This document shows, one piece after another, positions 45,379 through 56,727 of a DNA stretch of 64,000 nucleotides. The notes under the pieces are model-generated. The model was not told the DNA's origin. It did not search any database and saw only the letters and a list, made by a program, of their open reading frames with translations. The stretch is taken from assembly GCA_030544215.1 (NCBI GenBank), contig JARZZO010000002.1:58534650-58598649 (forward strand). The letters run 5' to 3'. Positions within the stretch are counted from its first letter, which is position 1; the number at the start of each line of letters is the position of its first letter. Made by a program: the position numbers and the translations under genes. Source of the stretch: Zantedeschia hybrid cultivar (Eukaryota; Streptophyta; Magnoliopsida; Alismatales; Araceae).

Positions 45379-45790
45379 GGTGAGGACACCATAGCCTTCA
45401 TCAGGTTTGATCCGGAGCAAGTCTACCGCCATAGGAGAGCCGTCCCAACTTCATCGTGGCTTAAAGACTCACCCGAACTTAGTTGATGAGTAGGATATTT
45501 TTACAGGAGTCCATAGATATCTTATTTGGCCTATTTAAACTTCTTTAGTATGTTTCTATTTTTCTAAATTTTAGGTAAGATTTTTCATTTGTTAGAGTTT
45601 GTTAGTGCAAATTTTTGCAATATTTCTCTAATTAGGGATGTTCAATTCCGTCTTGGAGTTTGGTAGTCAAGTTTGAGTCGAAAAGGTCCCCGAACACTAT
45701 ATATATGATGCAATAGTTTCTTTTCTAATTAATGAAAAAAAAATTACAAATTTTGGTGAATTATTGTGTGGGTCTTCTTCGGGACAATGC
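45379..45790 (+). mobile_element. LTR-like block, plus strand
   Basis: It opens with ggtgaggacacc (45379-45390) followed by blocks related to the minus-strand block ending at 36958 (gtctaccgccataggagagc). A TATA-like tatatatatg lies at 45699-45708, and an A-rich stretch at 45735 ends the block. There is no primer-binding site and no coding part. A degenerate LTR is an inference from the shared family. Confidence 0.35.
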
Positions 45791-46297
45791 GGGAGACCCC
45801 GAGAAGGGGGAGGGTGGGACGCCCTCGCCTCCAACACGATGCTGGAGGCCACCGCTGGTCGTTGTCGCCATACTGTCGTCGTTGCCAACTGCAACCGTCG
45901 CCCCTCTCTCTCTCTCTCTCTCTCTTGTGTTGTTGTGGTTACTATTCCTGTGAACAGTAGCCCTCAGAAGGGGGGGAAGGGAAGACCCGGCCCGTCTCAT
46001 TCCCTCTCTCCATGTTCATTCCCCCCCCCCTCTCGCCCCACAACTCCCTTTTCTCTCCCTAATCTTATCTCTCTTTATGTTCCCCCTTTCTCTCTCCCTC
46101 TGTCTCTCCCATTTCTTCTCACACGGAACAAGAGGAAGGGGGCAGGCCCACCCATCCAGACCACACGGGCCAATCCCATCCTAGTCCGAGACTAGCGGAC
46201 CTAGTCCACACGCTAAAGAGGCCCCAGTGCGCCCTCTTCCTTGACCACGTTAAGCCCGGTCGTTGGGACCATCGCATCCAACAAGTCTCGTTCAGCC
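45791..46297. other. CT-rich non-coding region with (CT)n
   Basis: Contains a (CT)n run at about 45905-45927 and a C10 run near 46021. Frames on both strands are low complexity. No gene. Confidence 0.5.
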
Positions 46298-46305
46298 CCA
46301 ACTGC

Positions 46306-46467
46306 CAAGGATGGCAGTACCGGTACCGGTACCGGTATCGGTGGGTACCGGTACCGGTACGTACCGGTCCGGTACCGATCGGTAACAGCCGATACCGGCC
46401 GATACCCAGGGTACCGGTGCCGACCGATACCGGTACGTACCGGTATCGGCTGGTACTGCCAACTATG
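46306..46467. mobile_element. hAT-type MITE built of accggt arrays, exact 8-bp TSD
   Basis: A 162-bp insert is flanked by identical ccaactgc at 46298-46305 and 46468-46475. It begins caaggatggcagtacc and ends with the inverse of catagttggcagtacc, a clear terminal inverted repeat. The interior is a run of ggtacc, accggt, gtatcgg and ccgatac units. The left end matches that of the element at 4862. Confidence 0.88.
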
Positions 46468-46800
46468 CCAACTGCAGGTCCCACCAAAGTCCAAAGGTGG
46501 TACAAGCTACTTGGTCCCACCCTAGTCTGAACCAAGGCCCTGATAGCACCAAGCCAAGAGTCCTTTTAGATCCACTACAGCAAAGAAGGAAGGGTCGGGA
46601 TCAGTCACAAATCAGCCCGATCTAAGACCGATATGATCGGCCGATCCAATCTGATCCCCCACTTCTCCATTATTTAATTTTAAGCATTCAAAAAAATTAA
46701 AGAAACTACCCAAAAAATTTAAAATATATAAAAACTAAAATTTGAGATTTTACTTTGATTTCTAACTTTTTATCTAAGTCAACTCTATATATTTTGTTTC

Positions 46801-47499
46801 TTTAGTAAGTAGTCTCTCTATACCACACTCTCTCTCTATCTTTCATCTCTAAAATTTTATCTCTCGTATTATCTTTTTTCCCCTCTTAAATACATTAGTA
46901 TTATTAGTTCTCAAAAGTAAATAAAATAAAAAAATTCATCATGTTGTAATTTGAAATAAAATTAAGAAATGTGCAATACTCTTTTATTTTTTTTAATTGA
47001 TGATTATTTAATTCTGCATACAAGCGACGATAAAGATCTTTCTACTGTTCACATTTATTGAATATTTTTTATTAATGATAAGATTGCATATTCACTTTAG
47101 TGCTAATGCCACATTCTCATTCCGTCCGATCGTATATTGATAAGCATTTTAGTACAATCTTGTACGATAAGAATGTGACATTAACGCCAGAGTCGGTATA
47201 GATTTTTGTCATTGACAAAAAAAATCGATAAATGTACACGATTGAATGACTCATATTGTCGCTTGTATCTAAAATCAAATAATCATCAATAAAAATTAAA
47301 AAATGATATATATTTTTCAATTTTATTCTAAATCACAACATGATAAACATATTCATTTTATTTACTCTTGATGACTATTAATACTAATTTATCAAAGAGA
47401 AGAAAAAAAAAGAGCAAGAAAGGATGTTAGAAAGAGAGAGAGAGAGAGTGTGTGTGTGCGCGCGCACGCACGCATGTTATAGAATGATAACTTACTAAA
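46801..47499. mobile_element. Foldback element with ~230-bp inverted arms
   Basis: tttagtaagt at 46801 is mirrored by cttactaaat at 47491. Inner blocks also mirror, for example catgttgtaatttgaaataa versus the inverse of ttattctaaatcacaacatg, and tgatgattatttaattctgc versus its counterpart near 47280. The loop (47050-47240) is single copy. No transposase. Confidence 0.7.
47434..47473. repeat. Compound (GA)n(GT)n(GC)n microsatellite
   Basis: gagagagagagagagtgtgt continues into gtgcgcgcgcacgcacgc, an alternating purine-pyrimidine tract inside the right arm of the foldback element. Confidence 0.9.
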
Positions 47500-47515
47500 T
47501 AAAACACCTTGAAGA

Positions 47516-47577
47516 ATCCATCCAATCATTGTAGAGTACAGTGCCAATCCATCCAATCATTGTAGAGTACAGTGCCA
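47516..47577. repeat. 31-bp tandem duplication
   Basis: The unit beginning atccatccaatcattgtaga occurs exactly twice (47516-47546 and 47547-47577), just outside the foldback element and at the 3' end of the LINE relic. Confidence 0.9.
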
Positions 47578-47599
47578 ATTCACAAGTGGTAAGGGGAAA

Positions 47600-48640
47600 G
47601 GAAAAGGAGCTAGGGACCAACCAACAAAAGGTCCTGTAAAAGCTCGTAGACTTGTTGACAGGAAACAAAAGCATACCCCAAACCCAAAAATAGGAGAGAA
47701 AAATGGCGCAAAACAAGCGGGGTAAGGTGGATCGTAAAAACCCAAAGAGGAAAAAAACATGGAGGGCCAAATGTCAAAAGCAATGGCCCACTCTCTAACT
47801 TTGCACAGAATACAAGCAATGAGCTGCTTTGAATTCCGGGAAAGGTCTTGGAAGACACGGAGATTCTGCTCGCACCGAAGTGTTCAAAGAGTGGCATTAA
47901 GAATCATCCACCAGACCTTATCCATCGAATTTGCCCATGATCTGTTCCACTGGTGAAACAACTCTTTCACCCCCTCAATAGGGTGCCATTGCATTCCCAT
48001 CAAAGAGAGCAGATCAATCCAAACAGAGATTGATAGAGGGCGGCTAAGTAGGAAGTGATCCAAGGACTCCGGTTGAGAGCTACAAAAGCAGCATAACGGC
48101 TGATGTTCAGGAGGAAAGGGATCAACCAATCACAGGTAGGCATCCTCCCATGTATCATCCTCCACATCAGGAACTTAGCCTTGAGAGGGGACTTAGGCAT
48201 CCATATCTGGTGGCAAAGATGTTCCTTAATGCTGCCTCCAAAAGCAATCAAGGTGATGGCAGACCTGAGGCTGAGGGAGAAGGAACCACCGTTGGTCCAT
48301 CTCCGTCGTGTAGAATCACAAGCCTCCAGCTTTAGAGAATGATCTTGGATCATGGTGAAAAGGGCTGACAGCTTAGCAATCACCTCATCTCTAAGATTCC
48401 TCCTGAAAACAAGAGGTCAAACTGTCATGTTGGTCAGGGAGGAGTTGACTGAAGCAAAATACCAAGCTGCAAAGCCAGACTATAGACACAAGGAAAGAGG
48501 TCACCAAGTGATCTGAAGGCACATCATTTATCCTCCTAAAAATAATTATGGGAAGACAATTTTTAAATTTTTGACCTTTATCTCCCACAACCCCAATCCC
48601 CGCTCCAGCTATATCCTCGTCCAGTTTCCACAAACTCTAT
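47600..48640 (-). pseudogene. LINE ORF2 3' fragment (zf-RVT)
   Basis: Minus-strand pieces give HQIWMPKSPLKAKFLMWRMI, then HGRMPTCDW, and in the next frame LCCFCSSQPESLDHFLLSRP and MDKVWWMILNATLFEHF. K.PLK.KFL.WR...GR..T.D.....P..C..C....ES.DH is the zf-RVT module. Frameshifts separate the pieces. The reverse-transcriptase core and endonuclease are missing. Confidence 0.8.
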
Positions 48641-48953
48641 TTTATAGCCACCTGCTAGTGAACAGGCCACTGTTGCATCTGCCATCAACTAATTCCAATG
48701 CATCAGCTAGATGCCGCTGTCACATGCTGCTTCCAGCCTCACTGCTTCTACCGAAGGAGGTAATAGGGTGTTTACTTACAGATTGTTTTTATGTTTTTGC
48801 TTTCAATTTTTATTTTAGGCAGAAAATGGTAAGCAAGAGGTGTTTGGCAACCACTTTCCTAATTTTTAGGTAAGAATCCAACTCTTTGTAAATCACTCTC
48901 AAAAGAAAAAAACTTGTGAGTTGTTTTGTTCTTGAGGAAAACCAGCAAGAGGA

Positions 48954-50093
48954 CCCATGCATTCATCTGCCTTCTCTCTCTCTCTCTCCTCCGTCCACAA
49001 CTTATCTCCTTCTCTCACGGCCAACTTCCTCTCTATCCGCTCCTCCGCATCAATGAGAGCAGCCCTTGCAGCGTCATGAGGCATTCAGCCACCTGCAAGT
49101 TGAACTCACCATCTCCTATAAGCAACCAGGCTCCACGGCACCGTACGACGGGTGCACCGGGTGGCTGCAGCAGGTGGACAAGGATGCAGATACAGCTTCG
49201 AGGGAAGGGGATCAGACATGGACAACAGTGATGGAGGACAGCGGCTCTATCAACGTGGGGAAAGCGGAGAGTGGTAATGATAGTGGAGGCAAAGATTGAT
49301 GTTCACCAAACAGGTCTGTCAAATTTTCAAAATATATTTTAATTTTGCCAAACACTCAAACAGATGAGACAGTACTTTTAAAAATTGAAACAAAAAGTGA
49401 AACAAAACAAACTCTGAGAACAAAATAGCTTTAGAAAAAAAGTTGCTCCCAAACACTCTATAAAACACTTCCACCCAGACTCAATTGATTTTTTTTATCT
49501 TTTCTTTCCCCGTTCTTTCTTGCCATTCCTCCCCCATGCATTCATCCACCCGCTCTCTCTCTCTCCTCCATATCCACAACTGATCTCCTTCTCTCACGGT
49601 CAACTTCCTCTCTATCCGCTCCTCCGCATCAATGAGAGCAGCCCTTTTGCAGTGTCATGAGGCCTTCAGCCACCTGCAAGTTCTGCCATTAGTCCCGGCA
49701 AACAGAACTCACCATCTCCTATAAGCAACCAGGCTCGACGGCACCGCATGACGGGTGCACTGGGTGGCTGCTGCAGGTGGACAAGGATGCAGACGCAGCT
49801 GCGAGGGAAGGGGATCAGACATGGACAACAGTGATGGAGGGCAGCGGCTCTGTCAATGTGGGAAAAGCGGAGAGTGGTAATGATAGTGGAGGCAAAGATT
49901 GATGTTCACCAAACAGGTCTGTCAAATTTTCAAAATATATTTTAATTTTGCCAAACACTCAAACAGATGAGACAGTACTTTTAAAAATTGAAACAAAAAG
50001 TGAAACAAAACAAACTCTGAGAACAAAATAGCTTTAGAAAAAAAGTTGCTCCCAAACACTCTATAAAACACTTCCACCCAGACTCAATTGATT
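48954..50093. repeat. Tandem duplication of a ~540-bp unit
   Basis: 48954-49490 and 49533-50093 are near-identical direct copies, from cccatgcattcatc to gactcaattgatt, separated by about 42 bp. Copy 2 has a small insertion around 49681-49710. The units include CT-rich and GC-rich parts (tccgctcctccgcatcaatg) and end with gtgtttgg-type words (ccaaacactc) that are mirrored by ggtgtttggcaacc at 48838. The whole could be a transposon with an internal duplication. Confidence 0.88.
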
Positions 50094-50299
50094 CCCACCC
50101 CCCCCCCCTCTTTCCCCTCTCAACCTCCCACATGAACAACCAGCCGGAATCTGCCACTATTGGCCAGAGCTGGTCAGTTCCAGTTTAGAACCAGAACCAG
50201 AACCAAAGCAGGGCACACATGCACAGTAACATTCTGTTTAAGCATCCACCTAATTTTGTCACAAATTTTCGCAAACCTTTTTGTGCTCCTAAGACATTA

Positions 50300-50880
50300 T
50301 CTAGAGTCAACCTGCCATCCACAAATCTTTCTAGCAAAACTCTTGGAGGGTATCACCATGATTTGTTGTCTATGTGGAGAAGAATCGGAGATTCTTGATC
50401 ATCTTTTTGTTGTGTATTCCTTTACTCGGGAGGCTTTGCAGTGCATGTTTGAGAAGAATCATTGTGCAAATCAGCTCCCAGCTAGCATAGAGGGACTGCT
50501 CCTGCATTGGAAATAAAGGTGGAGTCTTAAAGGTGATTGCATTGGTTGGTGGCTCAACCTTTGGGCTACATGGAGGAAGAGGAGTAGAGAAGTATTCAAG
50601 AGTGAAACCAAGATCACAAAAAAAGATATCCCAGTTTATCTGTGCTAGCATTCAGAATGGGCTAGCCCTTTTTACCTGCGCTAGCATTAAGAATGGGCTA
50701 GCCCTTCAGTGTGGATGAGCTGAACACCTCATTTTTTGTCCCTCTGAGGATATATCACTTCTCACACCATGTTGGTGGAGTTCCTTTGCATAGACTAGAG
50801 GGATTCTGCATAGTTTCTAAACTTGAAATTTCTGGGAGCCTGCGTAGTCTCTAAACTTGTAAATTCCCTTTCTTTTCAAC
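50300..50880 (+). pseudogene. LINE 3' end (zf-RVT), plus strand
   Basis: Plus-strand reading gives ICCLCGEESEILDHLFVVYS, then FTREALQCMFEKN and LPASIEGLLLHWK, and after a stop and frame change WWLNLWATWRKRSREVFKSE. C..C...E...DHLF..C.F....W and W..W..RN...F are the terminal modules of LINE ORF2. Expected metal-binding Cys residues after the His are missing. Confidence 0.72.
50644..50715. repeat. 36-bp tandem repeat, two copies
   Basis: gctagcattcagaatgggct and gctagcattaagaatgggct start at 50644 and 50680. Each unit holds inverse gctagc hexamers. Confidence 0.85.
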
Positions 50881-51467
50881 AAAACTGTGGTGCTATCAAC
50901 TTCCGAAGAAAAAAACTGCAATCCACAGAAGCAGTCTGGTGTTTATCAATCACTTTGATGTATTACCCTTCTTCAATCTGATCATCATGGCCTTTGCAAC
51001 AATCTTGCAACAACTGTTCCCTTATAGATCTATATACTGAACCAACTCTTCAGCCCCTTCCACCTTTGGAAAGCAACAAAAGAATGAAAGATACACAGAG
51101 ATGAAACAGTTAATAACAGACAATGATCTGCCCTGAAATTTATTTAGCAAAGTGAGCCTTATTTAATCACCTCACAATAATCTGCATACAAGCCAGACAG
51201 GGATGGAGATTTCCTACCCTCCATGCTGAAAGACAGATTTCGTCTTCACTAAATGGTTGACATCTACTCTTCATACTCAGCCAGCCTTGCAAGAGGCCAC
51301 TCATGTTCGCAGGCCTCCAAGTGTTTTTTCCTCCAGAAAAGGTTCCTATAACTTCTATGCTTCTTAGTTATTTTTTAATGTTCTTTCATAAAATATCATC
51401 TCAAATGCCCAGCCCACATCTAGGCATCTAAGGCTAAAGCAAACGCCAAGTCACCTCGCACCCTTGA
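50881..51467. other. No gene recognised
   Basis: Unremarkable AT-rich DNA with no open frame, terminal repeat or splice pair that I could support. Confidence 0.4.
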
Positions 51468-52078
51468 TTATGTAGACCATAAGAGAAACAATAAAACATG
51501 AAATCCATAGAAGAACCAAGAGAAGTCAACCTTTTTTTTTGGAAGTAATACCAAGAGAAGTCAACTTGAATTGCCATCTTGCGTGAGGAGCAATGGATGA
51601 CTGTAACTTGGTCAAAACTCCGTGACAATAGTGTTGGAAAAGCACGAGACATACGAAGTTAAATCTGTTTCTCAAGATTTAAGGGTGACAATTAGTAGAA
51701 ATAAGCATTCCCTGGCTGGTATACATTTAGACAGATGGCATAAAGGCCAGCTTACTCTAAAAGCCTGGTTATTTTCATGGACAGCTAAAACATGGAGAAA
51801 ATTAGGCAGTCTGGATCTCTATTGTATATATGTCATAAGAGAAACAGCAAAACATGAAATTCATGTGGAAACTTATAGAAGTCAATTTGAGCCGTCATCT
51901 TTCATGAGGAGCGATGGGTGACTGTAAATTGGTCAAAGCTTGGTGACAACTGTTGATAAAGCACTAGACATAATAAGTGAAAATCTTTCTGTCCAAATTT
52001 GAGAGTGAGAGTAGTAGCAATAAGCATTCCCAACCTCACATACATGTAGACAGATGGCAGAAAGGCCTGTCTACTTTA
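51468..52078. repeat. Diverged tandem repeat, period about 350 bp
   Basis: Unit 1 (51468-51766) and unit 2 (51826-52078) share ataagagaaaca..aaaacatgaaat, gaggagc(a/g)atgg(a/g)tgactgta and ataagcattccc, plus acagatggca(t/g)aaaggcc. Divergence is substantial, so this is an old duplication. Confidence 0.75.
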
Positions 52079-53924
52079 AACACAAATACAAATACAGGCA
52101 AGGTTCAATGCATGTCCTTCTCCACTGGGGAGTTCCCTTTGCAGTGAAGAACCACAGAAGGAATCCTAGCCCTTCAGATCTGACATGTGGTGGACCGCAG
52201 ATATGGCAATTTACAAGAGGCGCTTGTGGAGGGAAACAATAAAGAATAGACAAAGTAGCATTGGAGTGCTGACTGCAGATTGTAATGGATTTGCGCGGTT
52301 AGCATTTTGGCCTGTTTTTTTTCCCAAAAAACATAAGAAAAGAACACATCAAAAAAGAAAATAGTCCTTTTAAAAAAATGTGCATGACACTAATAGAGCA
52401 CCATTATTGATTGCACAGATGAATGAGGACAGGGCACCATTGATCTCCATGGTTATTCAAACCATGTTGATAAGGAATCGAGCTATCGAACCTGGAAGGA
52501 TGTGAAAGAGAGTTATGTGAATGACGAATCAGAACAGGGCACCATTAGTAGCAGCCTCTTCATAGGTAGCTCATCAGTAGGAACAACCATCTTGTCTCAC
52601 TTGTATTATGCAAATGCCACTAGGCCCATTGCAAATACTGATTCTTACTTTAAGAGGCTTTGAGATAATCCCAAGTCTGAGAATCAGTTTGACAAGATAT
52701 ACCATAGGAATGAACATTTGACAAGGAGATTGGAAGAGATAAAAAGAACATCATGAGTTCTAGAGATGAATCACTGCCTGTGACACGTGGTTATGCCACT
52801 AGTAAGAGACATCGGAATATAACTGAGACAAGCAAGTTAGCAATTAAGGTGCCTAAGTATGGAAAGGCACACAGTTTAATTCAGTACTTTATAAGCATTT
52901 TTTGAAGGCGTGCTCTACAATAACATGCATACATGACGCACCTCATTGGTCTCTAGCAAAGTCCTTCAAAAAGTTCACATGTTAGGGGAAAAATATTATG
53001 ACAAAAGGAATGGTACGAACAGGGTCCTACGCATGGTAAGTGGGATGAAGTGCATGAGTAAGGACAGGAGGCCTAGGGGTCAGTGATCTCAGATCAAGAA
53101 GGCTATGGTGGAAAAATGGTGTGAGTACTCATAAAAGGTCATGGGAGCTGTTGGACTGCAGATACTTCATTAAACCATAAAAAAGGAGGCAATATGCCGT
53201 TGAAACCTAAATGCAAGGCAGGTACTTCCCCAGATATGAAAGCAGATGTCAGGATGGCAAATTACTTCAAATAGTGTTTCAAGGCTGTTCAGGAGGATGA
53301 AGGTGAAGAAAAGCTTTTAGCAAGATAATAGGGAAGGAAATAAAAGCCTTGCCAAAACTTATTGTGAACTTTAGGCCTGCACAAAAGATCAAGAACAAAG
53401 GAGATCTATATGGAAGTAAGACACAGCCACCGGCATGAGTACCTATTTACAAAGGAAACTTGTTACAAGGAAAGACATGGAGCCTCAAACAGTTATTAGG
53501 CAACATGTATGAGACAAAGCACATGAGGTCCCACTAAGACAGACAACTGTGGCTTGGAAAAGATAAAGAATTTTAAAACTCAGCAAGGTTTGCCATCTCA
53601 GATCATGGCTTCACCTTGGGGTGGTTGGAGAGAAGAGATCTCAGTAAAATCTCATAAGATTAAGACAAAATATTGGGACATATATGTATGATAACAACAC
53701 TATAAATGCATGCATATAATACATGTGATATACACATACATGCAAGGAATGCTATATTGGATCTCAACATCATCTCAAAGGATCAAAGAGAAGAGATCTC
53801 AAAGAGAGAATGATGGCCAAGTCATGATCATCTTATACTTTTCAAAAAAACTTTAAATTTTATGTATGCAGCCATTAAATATCATTAGATTAACATTATA
53901 TTCATAAGAAGAATGCAAAAGAAA

Positions 53925-53934
<10 letters not shown>
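52079..53934. other. No gene recognised
   Basis: Long stretch without meaningful open frames. Short peptide-like traces on the plus strand near 52750-52870 (RGYATSKRHRNI) are not assignable. Confidence 0.35.
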
Positions 53935-53963
<29 letters not shown>

Positions 53964-53984
53964 ATTGCTTTCTTGAATCTCAAT

Positions 53985-54021
<37 letters not shown>

Positions 54022-54047
54022 ATTGCTTTCTTGAATCTCAATGACAT
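53935..54047. repeat. (TA)n microsatellite with 58-bp duplication
   Basis: Two (TA)n tracts are each followed by aggattgctttcttgaatct and caatgacat (starting 53961 and 54019), giving a 58-bp period. Confidence 0.9.
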
Positions 54048-54050
54048 TTA

Positions 54051-55831
54051 AATGTGTTAGAAAACTCCTCATTAGTCATCATATCCCCTCCTCTATCGGC
54101 CTTCTCATCTTCTCCCCCTCCTCCTTTATCATACTCTTTTTCATTGTTCTTCCTCTATATTGCTCTTATTCTTGATCTCGGTCGAGCTTCATCTCAGCCT
54201 CTCAGGACCCTCGGAGAGATAGAGATTCTCAAAAAATCTCGGAAGAGATGGTGAACCATGCAACTCAATTATGATGCTTCTTTCGAAGCTATAGAAACAC
54301 TGGAAAAAAAGTTATCAGAAGCAAAGGGGCCATAAAGATCAGATGTTTTGCAAGCTTGTTTTCAGAAATAGTCACTAATGAAGGATAAGCATTACAAGAT
54401 TTGTAATTCAAATGAGAAGACTTTATTCCATGGATGCCCATTTACTTTGTTCAATCAGCAGGATTGGCAATTGTATGCATCATCCGACAGTTGCATAAAC
54501 CCTGAGAAAAGCAGGGAATCTGCAAAAACCAACCTCCGTTTCTGGAGGTAAGGATTGCAGCTGACCATGTGTGACATGACTTGTGTAAGGATAGAAGGCA
54601 AATGAGACACATCAGAAGGCAGGGAACCTGAAATAGCCCACCATTTCAACATCAAGATGGTTTGAATGCACAACCTCCATTTCCCGAGGTAAGTGCTGAG
54701 GCCAACCGAGAGCCGGTGATGGATTAGAATACAAGTCAAATGAGACACACTAGGACAACAAACCAGACATTAGCATGTAGTTTCATTGTTATAATCAAAT
54801 GGGAGGCGTAAGTTGGGGATCCAAAGAGCAAAGCTCAATCCCGAGGGTTGGGTGCCTTCATCACAGACTCACAAATCATAACCTGGTCTTAATTGTTTCA
54901 TTGTCATTTTATTAAGGCTAATTAAATGGATAGTTAAATCCTTTAAACTAATATCCATACAAGTTCTTTTTGCATATGCAGTGTCATACACGGATTACTG
55001 CAATGGCACTCCATAATTTTGATGGAATATGAACAGAGCTAGTGTCATACTTTCCCTCGGGTTGTGTTATCCCGCCTTAAGTTAAACCAAGCATAAAACC
55101 AAATGTCATTGCAAGTTTGTAGATGCAAACAAAAGCATGTTTGAGGAGTATCCTACCCTTCAAAAAAAAAGAAAACATATAACTCAACAAAAGAATCAAC
55201 CATGAACCTGGCTTTATAGAGAACATAATATCCTCACAGACTCCAAGCATAAACTTTAGAATGACAAAAAAACAACAGAACCTAATAATTCAAGGCAAGT
55301 ATATTCTCCAAGATTACAAGCTAAGAAGGATAAAACTCAACGAGTCAAGGCAAGTATATTCACCAAGATTGCAAGAACTACCTGAATGGCTGGCCTACTG
55401 TTAACCTTTAAAAACAACTGCCTCCAAGATTTTCCAATAATAAGGGGGAAAACTCTCAGACGAAACACCAAACTCCTATACACCAGAACAAGTTAGGAAA
55501 AATATCAAAATAAAGAATGAGAATCACACCGAGGAATTTACGGCACCAAGCTCATCGCACTACAAGTTAGTGCAAATCGCAAAACTAATGCACAAGATTT
55601 CGTCCCCATCACAGTGCTGGGCGAAGATAAATAGAGCCACTCAATGCAACAGCACAAAAGAACCCAAAATTCACATTCCAAACAACAAGCACACACATTG
55701 CAACCAGCACCAAAACACAAAACCCTAAATCACAAAATTTAGCCCACAACAGCAAGGCAACACCACAAAAGGGGCAAAAGGAAAGAAAAATCCGCTGAGG
55801 AAGATAAAGATACAAGGTAAGGATAACTCAC
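54051..55831. other. No gene; possible first intron
   Basis: Weak internal repeats occur at 54500-54740 (gggaa(t/c)ctg, aacctcc(g/a)tttc, ccgaggtaagtgc and caaatgagacaca(t/c)). The rest has no features. If the promoter/5'UTR next to it is real, this is intron sequence of a minus-strand gene. Confidence 0.35.
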
Positions 55832-56260
55832 CAAGACAACACGACAAAACCCTAATTCAGCATGAAAGAACCGGGGCCTGCGGGAAGAAGCAGGGAAGCC
55901 AAAAAAGATCGCGATTCCGCCTCCCCAGCAGCGCCCCTCCGCACCATCTTCCCGCCCAACAAGGCCGACGCCAGCCCTCCCCCCTCAAAAAAACCCTAGA
56001 ACCAAGACCCAAAAATCACCTTTTGGCACAATTTATAGGGAGAAAAGGGGGGGAAAGCGAGGCCTTTGGTGAAGAACCATGGCGAATTTTGTGCAGAGAT
56101 GAAAAAACGAGGGAGAAGAAGAAAGAAACAGGTTAGAGAGAGAAAGAGAGGAATTCCCAAGTTGGGGAGGGGAGAAGAGAGAGAGAAGAAAATTCCAATC
56201 CCAATTGGGGTATCCGGGACTGAGGAGGGGTCACGGCAGACCTTTTTGTAGTTTCCAAGG
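55832..56260 (-). promoter_or_regulatory. Candidate 5' UTR exon and promoter of a minus-strand gene
   Basis: Read on the minus strand, a CT-rich block with ttctctctctcttctcccct (about 56185-56140) resembles a plant leader. It is followed by GC-rich sequence and a strong splice donor ttg/gtgagt (GT at 55831-55830). Upstream (56260-56460) GC rises and no TE match is evident. ATGs inside give only short upstream frames. No coding exon of the gene was recognised; the DUF616 exon at 31190-31371 is on the same strand but 24 kb away. Confidence 0.4.
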
Positions 56261-56727
56261 AAATACCAGAAATGCCCCCTAAGGCTCCCCGAAACCACGG
56301 AAGTGCACCTGGTCTTCCACCGCCACTGGGGCCATTTGACGAAACCGCCCCGGCCATGTTGTCCCGCGTCCGCCAAAACCTTTTTGAATCCGGTCGCGCA
56401 CGTGAGGGCAAAGACCGGCGCGATTAACGATGCAGATTGCTCGCGCCTGCCGCGTGAGAGGCTGTCCTCGATCTGTGGAGATGTTGATGCATCACAAGCG
56501 TGCAGATATTCAAAACTTTAAACATTGTTATTACTGAATAATTAGCTCTATGTCGGAGGGAAAATTATCAAATTTGAATAAATTAGTTTTATAATTAATA
56601 TAAGTCAAGTTAATTTTTTACAATTATCAAATAAAATTAACACATTAATTTCAAAAAAAAATACTTATTCAAAAATGACATAATAACTATTAAAATGTTT
56701 AGACAAAATATAGTTTTTCCAAAACTT

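Noticed and set aside
45764..46535. Overlapping long frames on both strands
   Set aside because: They arise from (CT)n, C runs and the ggtacc/accggt array; peptides such as repeated RYRY/TGTG are translated satellite words.
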